NCBI GenBank assembly: GCA_010015805.1
Contig: ML978121.1
Coordinates: 1,426,001-1,490,000 of the forward strand
Reading direction: 5' to 3'
Source: Rhizodiscina lignyota
Lineage: Eukaryota > Ascomycota > Dothideomycetes > Aulographales > Rhizodiscinaceae
Length of the DNA stretch: 64,000 nucleotides
Part shown: one piece after another, positions 1 to 11,386 of the stretch
How positions within the stretch are numbered: the stretch's first letter is position 1
How the letters are laid out: each line of letters opens with the position of its first letter
The notes under the pieces: generated by a model
What the model saw: only the letters and a program-made list of their open reading frames with translations
Databases searched by the model: none
Told to the model about the DNA's origin: nothing
Made by a program: the position numbers and the translations under genes

Positions 1-1217
1 CCCTCTGGTAAGCCTTCGCACTCCGAGTGGAGGCAGCGTCATCTTGGTTGTTGAATCCCTTCAACGGTCCAGCACTCCACGCCTGGGCTTGCGGCAAGAT
101 CAACACGGAATCCATTCGATAGCTTCAATCAAAAGTGTTAGCTGTTCAACAATCGAGGCACAGCTCCATTATCGTAATTTGCACACAAGATGCAGTCGAT
201 TGCTTCAGTCAAGGTAGCCAACGAAGAATATCATCTCTTGAAATATCTACCGGACACTTCTTGTCCTAAGCTCATGCGGCTACTAACTGCTCCTGGCCTC
301 TCCTCTTCCACTTTTTCAACGTTTTTAGAGGTGATGTGCTCTTGAACATATCCCCAACTCAATTTCAGAAGGATTATTTCACCCTTCTAGTCTTCTCTTT
401 CGCCCATATAATGTATTCCACTTACTTTGGATGACAAAGATGACAAGCATGCCGAGCTAACGCGAGCTATCTGCTTGGCAAGAGTTGACAGAGCAGATTT
501 GGAATCAGAATTTGATAGAGCCCTCGCTGGAGAATGAATCGAAACCAGAGAGAAATAGAAAGGATACTGAAAACAGATCAAGCTACATTACAACGAATAA
601 ACACGTGGCAGAGACGTTTGCGCCATTCAAGTTATGGGTAATTCTGATACGGCAAGAAACGGGCCCCTTGCGCATCTGTCAATGCGATATTAGCGACTCA
701 TCGCAAGCAGCAAGGGTTTCATGGTGCAGACTATCTCGCATGTCTTTTGCATTCCTCCTCTACGGTATTCAGGAGAGTTTAACAGTCCCTTTCACGCTAG
801 ATTCAACTCTCGGATTCCTTTCCGGGAGTCATTTCCGCCGCGGGCAATGACCGCCATTGTGTGGCTTGGGCCGGCAATTTGGCGCTCGAACTGAATTTAA
901 AAAAAGCCAAGCTTACAATGCCCATTATGAGACTCACCATCATCATAAAGGCGACTGTCGCAAAACAATTATGGGCGGCACCGAAAATTCGGGTAAATGC
1001 TTAGGAAGAAAGTTGCGGCCTTTAGTCACCAGTTTGGGGACAGGGCGGGTGAAGGGCCGCCTATGAGCACGGAGTGGCGAACCCGATGATGCACCTTTTT
1101 GATACAAAACAACCCACCATTCTTCTTCGCGGACAACTTTCCAAGCTACACCAACGCCAATTGATCGTGTTAACACTACAACGCACTTTCTACATCTTGA
1201 TCTTCGAACCACACGCC
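1..1217. other. Gene-free left edge and transaldolase upstream region
   Basis: No reading frame here looks like a protein. The longest (485-850, +) begins at TTG and has no recognisable domain. The left part may be the 3' flank of a gene outside the window; the last few hundred bases should hold the transaldolase promoter and leader. No repeat or RNA gene is recognisable. Confidence 0.5.
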
Positions 1218-2419
1218 ATGTCTTCCTCTCTCGATCAGCTCAAGGCGACGGGCACTGTAAGTGGTCGCATTTTGCTGCCCCTCGTTGGCGGGGACCCACG
1301 GAGAAGCTTCCCAACGACCGCCATATAAAATTTTCAAGAACGCGACAGCTAACATTGGACTTCAAATAGACCGTCGTCTGCGACTCTGGTGATTTCGCCA
1401 CCATTGACAAGTACCAGCCACAAGATGCGACCACCAACCCATCCCTCATCCTCGCTGCCTCGAAAAAGCCCGACTACGCTGCTCTAATCGACAGGGCCGT
1501 CGAGTATGGCAAGAAGCACGCCAGCGGTGACATTGATGCTCAGGTGGATGCCACTCTGGACAATCTGCTTGTCCAGTTCGGCAGCGAGATCCTGAAGATT
1601 ATTCCGGGCAAAGTGTCGACAGAGGTGGATGCAAGGTTTTCGTTCGACACCGAGGCTTCCGTGAAGAAGGCTCTGCACATTATTGAAGTACGTCTTTGTA
1701 ATTCGATGTGGAGCGAGGCGCATTCTGACCATTGTTTGAACAGCTTTACAAGGAGCAGGGAATCAGCAAGGACCGCATCCTCATCAAGATCGCTTCGACG
1801 TGGGAAGGCATCAAGGCTGCCGAGATCCTTCAGAGCAAGCATGGCATCAACTGCAACCTGACCCTCATGTTCTCCCTCGTCCAAGCCATTGCTGGCGCCG
1901 AAGCCGGTGCCTTCCTCATCTCTCCCTTCGTCGGCCGCATCCTTGACTGGTACAAGGCTGCCAACAAGAAGGAATATGCGCCTTCAGAAGATCCAGGCGT
2001 CAAGAGCGTTGAGAGCATCTTCAACTACTACAAGAAGTACGGCTACAATACGATCGTCATGGGTGCGTCATTCAGGAACATTGGTGAGATCACCGAGCTG
2101 GCTGGCTGCGACTACCTCACAATTGCTGTAAGTGTGCTCTTGCCCAAAGTCGATTGACAGATGCTAACTGGACACCCAGCCCGCCCTTCTTGAGCAACTC
2201 TTCAACTCAAAAGATGCCGTTCCAAAGAAGCTTGATGCCGCCAAGGCTTCCAGCTTGGACATTGAGAGGAAGAGCTACATCAACGACGAGGCGCTCTTCC
2301 GCTTCGACTTCAACGAGGAGCAGATGGCAGTTGAGAAGCTGCGTGAGGGTATCTCCAAGTTTGCCGCTGACGCCGTCACACTCAAGGGCATCCTGAAGGA
2401 GAAGATCCAGAAGGCGTAG
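1218..2419 (+). CDS. TAL1: Transaldolase
   Basis: Transaldolase of the non-oxidative pentose phosphate pathway, cytosolic. It moves a dihydroxyacetone unit between sedoheptulose-7-phosphate and glyceraldehyde-3-phosphate. Four exons join in frame: 1218-1256, 1370-1687, 1744-2127 and 2180-2419, giving 326 aa, the usual length for the fungal enzyme. The N-terminal motif DATTNPSL is present. The Schiff-base lysine lies in KIASTWEG (about K134), and the conserved GASFRN segment is near residue 230. All introns are phase 0 with GTAA, GTAC or GTAA donors and AG acceptors. The ATG at 1218 gives the expected [13 protein letters not shown] start. It is followed on the same strand by SOD1; the 509-bp gap makes independent promoters likely. 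Family identity is secure from the sequence. Confidence 0.97.
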
Positions 2420-2928
2420 GGAGCTTCATAGGGCGCATGCGGTATGGTGCGATTGAGGACGTTAATGCGTAGATTGGTTGTCTCCGCTTTGTGCTCCTCT
2501 CACTTTGATTCAAGATCAAAATTGTATTTAGCCTTCTACATGCAATGCCGTTCGGGCAATTATCGATAGAAGCTTGGCCAAAAGCAGTTTTGAAGGTACC
2601 TTTGTCATGAACGCGGCCTAGACTTTCAATAGCTGTGCTCCAGTGCAACTAACTGTAAATGTGCCGAATGTTCAAGTTCCACCGGAGAGTGGCCCGGCAT
2701 TGGCCAGGAGATTGATTATGACGTGACGTGACGAAAGATATACCTTACCGTAGCTATCGTAAAGTCCGAGCGGAACGTGCGTGCCCCTCACCGAGCAGCG
2801 AGTGGGCGCGCTGACATATTTCAAGTACCCTTCAGTTTCAAGTCTTCTTCTCTTCATCTCTCACAACAAGCAATTGCAAAGCTCCTTTTTCTTTCAATAC
2901 AGCAACAGAGATCTGATATACCGTCACA
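2420..2928. other. TAL1-SOD1 intergenic region with SOD1 promoter
   Basis: Transaldolase 3' flank followed by the SOD1 promoter and leader. A CCCCT pentamer at 2784-2788, about 140 bp before the SOD1 ATG, matches the core of fungal stress response elements, but a pentamer is weak evidence. Nothing else is recognised. Confidence 0.4.
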
Positions 2929-3860
2929 ATGGTCAAAGCCGGTAAGCTCAGCACCCCTTACTACCCTTTCCAGCACTCCAGAAGCTTCACTAGGCCAAAA
3001 GTGGGGTACCCTGAGGGCGAAAGAGCAGATTTTTCTCCCTCATCGAGCTCACTGGATGAGCTAACTCACCTCAATGGTTACCTTTATTACACTGGCCTTG
3101 CAATGGCTTATTCTATTTGTCGCCTAGTCCGCGACATTGAGCGTTTCCCTGTCACTCCATCTCTATCCGTTCTCGCTCGTTTGCACTCTATCCGAACGTC
3201 ACTAATGGGCCACAACAGTCGCCGTCCTCAGGGGAGACTCCAACGTGAAGGGCACTGTTACCTTCGAGCAGGATTCCGAGTCTGCTCCTACCACCATCTC
3301 ATGGAACATCAGTGGCCACGATGCCAGCGCTGAGCGTGGCATGCACGTCCATGCCTTTGGAGACAACACGAACGGCTGCACCTCAGCTGGTCCTCACTGT
3401 AAGCTTCAAGGCTCCCTCCCCCGCATCAATTGAAGGTGTTGAGGTTCAACTACGGGCTCTGGCTAACCATTGCGCTCAGTCAACCCCTTCAGCAAGGAAC
3501 ACGGTGCTCCGTCCGATTCCGAGCGCCACGTTGGCGACTTGGGCAACTTCAAGACCGACGGACAGGGCAATGCTCAGGGTTCCGTTCAGGACAAGCTGAT
3601 CAAGTTGATCGGCCAGGAGAGCGTTATTGGCGTAAGTAGTTTGGCCAACGTAATGATGCCGAGCTAACGGATCTCCTTAGCGTACTATCGTCGTCCACGC
3701 CGGCACTGATGACCTCGGGAAGGGTGGCCACGCCGAATCCAAGAAGACTGGCAATGCTGGTGGCCGTCCTGCTTGCGGTACGATGCAACTTTCTCGTTGT
3801 GTAAATTTGTTTTGCGGAAAGAACTAACAAAGAACAGGTGTCATCGGCATTGCTACCTAA
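2929..3860 (+). CDS. SOD1: Cu/Zn superoxide dismutase
   Basis: Cytosolic Cu/Zn superoxide dismutase, which disproportionates superoxide to oxygen and hydrogen peroxide. Five exons: 2929-2941, 3219-3398, 3480-3631, 3681-3777 and 3838-3860, totalling 465 nt (154 aa), exactly the usual size. Copper and zinc ligands are visible: the HVHAFGD segment (first Cu His pair), GPHFNP with the bridging His, the HVGDLGN zinc region and [10 protein letters not shown] near the C terminus. The C-terminal GGRPACGVIGIA completes the signature, including the disulphide cysteine. Exon 1 is only 13 nt, and the 277-nt first intron is much longer than its neighbours (49-81 nt). No signal peptide is seen, as expected for the cytosolic form. 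Confidence 0.97.
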
Positions 3861-4596
3861 TCAACCAAGTTACACAATCGATCCATATCAGGCTCCAAGA
3901 GCGAAGATTGTAAGGGATCAATGGGAAAGATAAAAGCTGAAAACTCAATAGTGAATGCATAGATAGCACCTACCTGACAAATTGAAGCACTCTTTCCCTG
4001 TAGAAACATAACAGCGGTGAGACTCCGTATCACCCTAGGTCCGCAATAAATTGATGACTGCTGTATTGTGCACAAAAGCTGCCTGCCCTCAACATGCCGT
4101 GAAATTACATGCCTTGAATGTCGCCCCGCCGAATGCTAATTATGGCTGAAGGTGGCTGGTTCCGTCATCGCTCGCGTGGCCAAAATTTGACCCCACAAAC
4201 CTCAGTTGTTCTGCGATCTGTCCTATCCAGCTCCAATATCTCCTCAGCAACCAGATACATAGAGTTTGCTGCTCTTCAGAACTGTGCATAGCTCTCGCAT
4301 TTTCTTCGGGATAACGAATAAAATTCCCCTTCAGCTCCACGTCTGCAAAAGTTTCTGCTTACTGGCCAAGTCCACTTGTGCGTCCTGTCCAATTTTCGTT
4401 CGCCCTGAATGGGAGAGATTCCGCTTCTCTCCACGCTGGACAAGTAAAATATTACTTGAGCTCTATTCTAATTGCTAATTGTCTTGTCAAGAACTTCGTC
4501 ATTCTCCAAACCGACGCCCTCTGCCTACCCAAATCCCAAGTCGTCCCAAACTCGTCAGTCTCGTGCCCACCGCCAGAGCTACCACATCTCTCCAAA
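3861..4596. other. SOD1 3' flank and Tudor-SN promoter
   Basis: No coding frame is supported. The frame of the next gene stays open upstream to 4378 but has no ATG before 4597, so this is its leader. Confidence 0.5.
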
Positions 4597-7281
4597 ATGT
4601 CGACTCTCCAGGCCCGCGTCAAGTCGGTCCTTTCAGGTGATACACTCATCCTCACCTCGGTCAACAACCCTCGCCAAGAACGCACGCTTTCCCTCGCCTT
4701 CGTCTCCGCTCCACGGCTTCGTCGTGAAGGCGACGAACCGTATGCGTTTGCGTCCCGCGACTTCCTCCGCCGCCTGCTCGTAGGCAAGGTCATACATTTC
4801 CGGACACTCTACAAAATCCCAACGACAGGTAGGGAATATGGCATCCTACTGGTGGGTGGAGCGCCCGGCCAGCCGGGCGCGAATCTCCCAGATTTGGCTG
4901 TTGAGGAGGGATGGGTGAAGCTGAGGGATGATGCGGGCCGGAAGGAAGAAGCGGAGGAGACGATGCAGCTACTGGAAAAACTCAGGGCGCTGGAGGCAAG
5001 AGCAAGGGTGGATGGGAAGGGTGTATGGGCGGAAGGTAAAGATGGGAGAGTCGATTGCGGATACGATGTCAGCGACGTGAAGGCGTTCGTTGATGAGTGG
5101 AAGGGCAAGAATATTGAGGCCATCGTGGAGAAGGTCATAACGGGCGATCGCCTAATTGCAAGACTTATGACGGGCCCAACGAACCACACGCAAACGCTGT
5201 TGCTGCTTGCGGGTGTGAGAGCACCAAGCACCAAGAGGACATTGCCAGACGGCACGGAGCAGGCAGGCGAGCCCTTTGCGGAAGAGGCACAGCAATTCAT
5301 TGAGGCCAGGCTGTTGCAACGGAACGTCACGGTTACGATACTCGGCAGCAGTCCCCAGAATCAACTCGTTGCCACGGTGAAACATCCCGCTAAAGGTAAC
5401 ATCGCACCATTTCTCCTCGAAGGTGGACTTGCGCGCTGTACGGATCACCACTCTACACTGCTAGGTCCGGAAATGTCGACTCTTCGCGCAGCGGAGAAGA
5501 AAGCCAAGGATGCACGAGTAGGTGTTTATAAGGGCCATGTCGCAGCAGCTCGGCCTGGTCAAAGTGAGCAAGACGTAGTCGTAAGCCGTGTTTTCAACGC
5601 AGATACGCTCTTCCTACGGAACAAGGCTGGCGCCGAGAAACGCGTCAGCTTGAGCAGCGTAAGACAGCCAAAACCGTCAGATCCTAAGCAAGCGCCATGG
5701 GGTGCAGAAGCGAAAGAATGGCTGCGCAAGCGTGCGATAGGAAAGCATGTACGCGTCACCATCGACGGGAAGAGAGCCGCCACTGAAGGTTATGAGGAGC
5801 GTGAGGTCGCCACTGTAACAATTCAAGGCAAGAATGTCGGCTTGATGCTTGTCGAGAATGGCATGGCGAGCGTCATTCGCCATAGACAAGACGATCAGGA
5901 CAGAAGCCCAATATATGACGAGTTGCTTCAGGCAGAACAAAAGGCTCAAGAGGAGAAGAAGGGCATGTGGGCAGACAAAGGCCCTGCGACCAAGGCATAT
6001 GTGGATTATTCGGAGAGTCTGGAGAAAGCGAAGCGCGCAATGGGACTACTCAGCAGGCAGAAGAAAGTCCCTGCAATCGTCGACTTTGTCAAGTCTGGAT
6101 CGAGATTCACAGTTTTGATCCCACGGGAGAATGCCAAACTCACCCTCGTGATCTCTGGTATCAGGGCGCCGAGGACAGCAAGGAATCCGTCTGAGAAGAG
6201 TGAACCGTACGGCACTGAAGCAGCCGACTTTGCGAACCGCAGATGCCTACAAAGAGATGTTGAAATTGACGTTGAGGACACGGACAAGGTTGGCGGGTTC
6301 ATCGGCACGATGTACGTGAACCGCGAGAACTTTGCCAAGCTGCTTCTTGAAGAGGGCTTTGCGAGCGTCCATGCATACTCGGCAGAGAAGACCGGCAACG
6401 CAAGCGAACTTTTCGCAGCGGAGAAGAAGGCGAAAGATGCGAGGAAGGGTATCTGGACGGATTGGGATCCAAGTCAAGACGAGGATGGTGATGGCGCAGA
6501 CGGCTACAACGACACCAATGGTGCAGCGACAAACGGCGATAGTGCAACTCCACGAAGCAACGATTGGAGAGAAGTAATGGTCACGCATATCGATCCTGCA
6601 ACGGCGAGAATAAAGGTGCAGACGATAGGCACGAGTACTACCGGCAAGCTCACAGAACTTATGTCTGCATTCCGCTCACTACACATCGGCGCCTCGTCCA
6701 ACGCTCAATCGCTCTCTGGCCCGCCAAAGACTGGAGAATATGTTGCGGCCAAGTTCAGCGAGGATGGCGAATGGTATCGTGCCCGAGTACGCCGGAACGA
6801 CCGCGAGAAGAAAACTGCAGAAGTGCTATATATCGACTACGGCAACACAGAGATGAGGCCCTGGAGTGAACTCCGTGTATTATCTGAACGCTATCATCCG
6901 GCAAAAGAGGGTCTCAAGGCCCAAGCAACTGACGTTGCGCTCACCCTCTGCCAGTTCCCTCCGCAAGGCGAGTACCTCAACGATGCGATAGGCTTTTTGC
7001 AGAACGCGCTTGAGGGTCGAAAACTGAAGGCCAGGGTTGACGCACAGGAGAAAGATGGACTGTTGTGGGTCAGCTTAATGGATTCCCAGAGTGATTCTTA
7101 TGATAAAAGCGTCAATGCTGACGCGGTGGCTGATGGCTACGCGCTGGTTCCGCGGAAGCTGAAGGCTTGGGAGCGAAGCGATGGAGAGGCTCTGAAGGCA
7201 ATGAAAAAGCTGGAGGAAGACGCGCGTGATGGTAAGCGGGGCATGTGGGAATACGGTGACCCCACTGCTGCGGACGACTAG
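4597..7281 (+). CDS. Tudor-SN/SND1-like staphylococcal nuclease domain protein
   Basis: An 894-aa intronless protein with the Tudor-SN (SND1, p100) layout: four tandem staphylococcal-nuclease-like domains (about residues 1-155, 170-320, 330-480 and 500-640), then a Tudor domain at about 710-770 ending in VLYIDYGNTE, within a partial fifth SN domain. Typical SN features recur, such as LAFVSAPRLRREGDEPYA, LLLAGVRAPS and the EKKAKDARxGxW ending of each domain. In animals and plants this family works in RNA decay, splicing, stress granules and editing-linked cleavage; the role in this fungus is inferred from that. The first ATG in the long open frame is 4597, although the frame is open 219 nt further upstream without an ATG. 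A low-complexity acidic/Asn spacer (about 628-655) separates SN4 from Tudor. Confidence 0.93.
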   Translation: MSTLQARVKSVLSGDTLILTSVNNPRQERTLSLAFVSAPRLRREGDEPYAFASRDFLRRLLVGKVIHFRTLYKIPTTGREYGILLVGGAPGQPGANLPDLAVEEGWVKLRDDAGRKEEAEETMQLLEKLRALEARARVDGKGVWAEGKDGRVDCGYDVSDVKAFVDEWKGKNIEAIVEKVITGDRLIARLMTGPTNHTQTLLLLAGVRAPSTKRTLPDGTEQAGEPFAEEAQQFIEARLLQRNVTVTILGSSPQNQLVATVKHPAKGNIAPFLLEGGLARCTDHHSTLLGPEMSTLRAAEKKAKDARVGVYKGHVAAARPGQSEQDVVVSRVFNADTLFLRNKAGAEKRVSLSSVRQPKPSDPKQAPWGAEAKEWLRKRAIGKHVRVTIDGKRAATEGYEEREVATVTIQGKNVGLMLVENGMASVIRHRQDDQDRSPIYDELLQAEQKAQEEKKGMWADKGPATKAYVDYSESLEKAKRAMGLLSRQKKVPAIVDFVKSGSRFTVLIPRENAKLTLVISGIRAPRTARNPSEKSEPYGTEAADFANRRCLQRDVEIDVEDTDKVGGFIGTMYVNRENFAKLLLEEGFASVHAYSAEKTGNASELFAAEKKAKDARKGIWTDWDPSQDEDGDGADGYNDTNGAATNGDSATPRSNDWREVMVTHIDPATARIKVQTIGTSTTGKLTELMSAFRSLHIGASSNAQSLSGPPKTGEYVAAKFSEDGEWYRARVRRNDREKKTAEVLYIDYGNTEMRPWSELRVLSERYHPAKEGLKAQATDVALTLCQFPPQGEYLNDAIGFLQNALEGRKLKARVDAQEKDGLLWVSLMDSQSDSYDKSVNADAVADGYALVPRKLKAWERSDGEALKAMKKLEEDARDGKRGMWEYGDPTAADD

Positions 7282-7876
7282 AGGCTTTCAACGCTGTACA
7301 AGTTGGTGTTTGGACTTATTTGGAAATGACTTCGAAAAGGAGCCTCTAGTTTGGGACGATGTTTAAGCATGAGCCTTAGGAATCAGCAGGGGGCATATCC
7401 TACAAAAGTATCTTTCACGTCCCTCGAATTGTGGGATTACCAAATATTTCTGTCATTCTTATGAATACATTCACTGGTGCATTCCTTTGGCTCCTTCAAG
7501 CGTTCTTTGCTCTATTTCAGAGCGGAATTTTATTTGCACTTTCCTGTTTGGGGATTCCGCTATGGGGCTGACGGAGAACATATCACCCCGGTGGCTTACT
7601 TAACCTCCAGTTTCGTGTGAGCTTTTAGGTAAAGACTTCACCGCAAGCCCAATTCTTAAGCTGTGACAAAACTGGTTATTTCCTTATACAAGCAGTCACA
7701 AATCTTAGCTCAGCAACGTCGTGAAACTTCGTCCTGTGTTGATTGGAGTCATTCGACTCATTCCGCAGTATCGTACCTGTTGTAGAGTCTGGATATCACT
7801 CCGACGGTAAGTCAGACGGAGTATAAGAGTGTGAAATCTCCGATATTTTTTCTTTGGATCAGAAGTTCAGAACAAC
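7282..7876. other. Tudor-SN 3' flank and nitrilase promoter
   Basis: Mostly AT-rich, with no coding frame. A TATA-like GTATAAG sits near 7820, about 55 bp before the nitrilase ATG. Confidence 0.4.
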
Positions 7877-8954
7877 ATGAAAATGGGCTCTCTACGCGTG
7901 GCAGTTACTCAGGCAGAGCCAGTGTGGCTCGATCTCGCCGGCTCGGTGCAGAAAACGTGCAATCTCATTGTGGAAGCTGCAAAAGGCGGAGCGAAGCTCA
8001 TCGCTTTCCCAGAATGCTGGGTCCCAGGATATCCGCCTTGGATATGGTACGTTCCGTTTACAACTATGGGCTACCGAAGCTCATGCCCGGAAGAGTTCAC
8101 AGCGACTGACAGATTGCATCAGGGGTACTCATCCCATCGACTTCGAGTTCAACGTCAAATACAGCATGAATGCTCTCGTTGTGGATTCTCCCGAGATGAA
8201 GCAGATCTGTGCTGCAGCAGGGGAAAACTCCATTGTCGTCGTGCTCGGCTTCACGGAGCGTGGCGAGACGGGGAGCCTCTACATCTCCCAGGCTATCATT
8301 TCTCTCAAAGGGGAGCTACTCATGCACCGCCGCAAGATCAAACCCACGCATATGGAACGCACCGTCTTCGGCGACGGCTCCGGCAATGACCTCAAGAACG
8401 TGGTGGAGATCGACTTCGGTGGTGATGTTGGGAAAGTCAAAATCGGATGCTTAAACTGCTGGGAGCACACGTGGCCACTGCTCAAGTATCATACGTACAG
8501 CCAGGGCGAGGTGATCCATATTTCCTCGTGGCCACCATTGCAGCCTCCTCCTGCCGATGATGCTCCGGGCATGTGGTCGATGAGCGATGCAGGAACGAGG
8601 ACCTTGGCCCAAGCATATGCGATTGAGGGTGGTGGGTTTGTATTGTTGTCTTCTATGGTTTTCACCGAAAAAGGCGTCGAGACATTTAGAATGGAGGGCA
8701 ATCCGCTATTCGCCAAGGGAGGAGGGTACAGCGCGGCTATCGCACCAGATGGGCGGCTGATCACAAAACCGCTTGGAAGGCCGGACGAGGAGGGCATTGT
8801 TTATGCTGATCTGGACTTGACGAAGGTGATTGCGAATAGGTCGTTCACTGACGTGGTCGGCCATTATAGTAGGCCGGATCTACTCTGGTTGGGGTACGAT
8901 GATGAGCAGAAGGAGGTCAAGCGGAAGGCAGTAGCTGTGAGGGGTGATGCTTAA
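7877..8954 (+). CDS. Nitrilase (carbon-nitrogen hydrolase family)
   Basis: Nitrilase-branch carbon-nitrogen hydrolase that would convert a nitrile to an acid and ammonia (or an amide). Two exons, 7877-8046 and 8123-8954, are separated by a 76-nt intron with donor GTACGT; the joined codon makes the W of PPWIW before GTHPIDFEF. Length is 333 aa, normal for the family. The catalytic triad is visible: Glu46 in FPECW, Lys130 in [12 protein letters not shown] and Cys169 in LNCWEH. The second and third motifs match fungal nitrilases and cyanide hydratases closely, so substrate class (aliphatic, aryl or cyanide) cannot be assigned by eye. A second in-frame ATG two codons later is an alternative start. 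It converges on the minus-strand gene ending at 9188, with 233 bp between stops and nothing recognisable there. Confidence 0.92.
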
Positions 8955-9187
8955 GGATGATACATAGTGGCGGAGAACGGAAAGCAATTGCAATCTCGAA
9001 GGCATGGAGGAGGAAACTCATCAAATTGAAACGCTTTTGATCAACCAGTTCAAGAGTTTCCGACTGCTCCACGACTTTGGTGAACGTAACTCAATCCGTG
9101 AGCGATACTAACGAATGCTTTCCTCCATCTGACCTTTCCTCCTAAGCTAACTCCCTTCCCAATCCCATTCACCCATGAACAGTCGCC

Positions 9188-10698
9188 TCATCGATTGATT
9201 TTGGTGCGCTTCGAGGCACGACCACGTTTCATCACTGGAGAAGGACGCTTTGTCGGAGAAGGCATTTGACTATTATTTGAGTCGACACCATCGCTTAGCG
9301 CATGCAGAGAAGTCACACTTGATTCTGCACCCTCTTCACCCGAATTCCTTTCGCCCTCAACCTGGTCTGTGACGCTATTCGCCAATCCAATTGCCCCATC
9401 CCTTTGCTCCTTAGCCCAGTCTCGCAGGTTCCTGAACGCGGCTGCCCCGTTTCGGAAGGTCTCAATGTCCCCGTCCATTGCCCAAGAACCGATGAGGTGC
9501 GTGTAATACTCTTGTCGACCGTTTGGGCCATTCGTCCGAGCAGTGTAGATAGTATACATTGAAAGCTTATCTCCTTCGTAAATCGATGTGATGGTGTGCG
9601 CATTGTTGTCGAATTCTGGTTCGTTTGTCCCATACGAGCGAAGCTGGTGCTGACCTCTTTCGCCTAGTGCGCCGTCATAAACACACTGTCGTCGAACTAC
9701 CGCGCTAGTACCATCAGGACCCTTTGCGTGAAGAAAGAAGTTTGGTGCAATAGGTAGATCATCCTGCGTTGAAGGGATGATCATACCCTTGAGTCTATCC
9801 CGTATTCGGCGATCAAGCTGCTCGGGAAGTGCGCCGTCGTATAGGTCAGGATTACCCGGAGTGAGGGTATAATCACTAGTCAGACCAACTAGGCTTTGAA
9901 GGTTCCCAAATTTGATTTTACCACAAACGTATTTGGTTTCTCCGGAGCTGCCTTCAATGATAGAAACTATAGACTTTGTAGCTTGCTCCTCCTTTTTTGC
10001 ATTTGCAGTAGTTTCCTGAAATTTCTCAAACTCTTCATCTGTAAATCGAGACAGTGAAAGAGAAGGTCGACGTTGTTTTGCTCTTTCTCTAATCTCGTCC
10101 AAATTCTTCGGTTTCTCAGGCTTTCGACCATCTGAATATTTATAGAAGGCGGGAAACACCCCATGGTCTTTGAGTATTTGCTCAAAGTTACGAGAGTAGG
10201 GGCTTGTATTCCTGGTCTTTACTGTATTGGTAGTATCTTCGTTCTTCAAGACAGATGGCCGATTCGCAGCCGGCATCGTAGAGTGTTCAAGAGGATTGCT
10301 AGGTTCTGGATACTAGGACGACTCATTAGCATTCTCGTAAAACAAGGACATCTGGGGATGATTACTCCTCTCAGATCAGACGTGCCTGGACCACCCTGTC
10401 TAGCAAACCGCTTGACCTCTATCAAATCGTTCCTTGAATAACCGCTAAGTATCTCAGATGCAGACTGCTGTCCTTTAGCCCACTTAGCGAGAATGCTTCG
10501 TGTGAGAGGCCGGCGATTTTGTCGATACAGCGGAGGATGCTTGTTGGGCTTATTGTTTCTGCGGTTCAACTCTTTCAATGCGCATTTGGTAAGCCAGATC
10601 TTGGACAGGTTATCCCAATAACTTGATGGCGGCTGAGAGTCTGTATATTTGAGTTGGGGACGTTGCTCCGTGTGTTGGTGCATATGTGGATCAGACAT
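9188..10698 (-). CDS. Uncharacterised fungal protein, possible PD-(D/E)xK nuclease-like fold
   Basis: Two exons read on the minus strand: 10698-10366 and 10312-9188, with a 53-nt intron (donor GTAATC, branch GCTAATG, acceptor TAG). Splicing joins FARQGGPGTSDLRG to YPEPSNPLEHST, giving 485 aa. The layout resembles a large family of uncharacterised Pezizomycotina proteins: an N-terminal YWDNLSKIWLTKCALKEL block, a FARxGGPxxSDLRG block, a central domain containing PDLYDGALPEQLD and APNFFLHAKGP, and a basic Ser/Pro-rich tail. As I recall the family, the central block reads D...(E)xK, a PD-(D/E)xK-like pattern; here the position before AK is His306. No function is known to me. The tail (PSPTKRPSPVMKRGRASKR) looks like a nuclear localisation signal. 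The next feature upstream is transposon debris. Confidence 0.75.
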
Positions 10699-11386
10699 TA
10701 TGATGAAGTGCTGCCAGGGTATAAGAGGACGGTATTTGGTAATATTTGACTCCTGTTTTTGCTTGCCATAGTCTAAGTCTAAGACACGGAGCTATGTAGA
10801 GAGACATTTTTGTTTGAGCGGATAGCGACACAAAGAACGCGCAAGACTGCATTAAAATTGCGGCACTGTGAAGGCGCAGACAAAGGGATGCTACCCCATG
10901 GGAGCTTGTTGAAATAGAGCGATAATAATAATACGGCTCGAAGACAAAGGATGTTTGGAATGTCTGCCAGCGATTAAACCTCCGTCCGCTATATGATGTT
11001 GTCGAGCTATCACGTGCATGCAGGTGAGTGACGACTATTAGAGAACTTGGCCCGGGAGCGTTCCTTATCACGACTAATCTGAACTAGGCAAGGCGTATGC
11101 CAAGAGGTATTCTTCCTGCGCTGAGACAAAGTCAGCGTGTGCGCAAAAACCCGGAAGCCGATTCTGCACGCTACTGCAACCCAGGGATTCGTGGACGCTA
11201 CTGTCGCGATTGGGAGGAGCGATTGAGGAAGCGCCCCGCTCCTTTGAACGACTTGAATGGTTGAGTTATTATCAAAATCTGCGTTGCGATAGTCAAGTAT
11301 GGAGCCATGCCTGGGCGGGACGCAAGGACCGCCGCGGATCCCCGTCAAGCCTACCCCATCGAATTCGAACCCCGAGTTGAGGGAGG
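10699..11386. other. Region between the PD-(D/E)xK-like gene and LINE debris
   Basis: Contains the presumed promoter of the minus-strand gene and, towards 11.3 kb, probable 5' sequence of the LINE remnant. Overlapping minus-strand frames (10691-11553) show no domain and were not accepted. Confidence 0.4.

Noticed and set aside
485-850. Plus-strand open frame of 121 codons
   Set aside because: Starts at TTG, has no domain or conserved-looking block, and lies in a probable promoter region.
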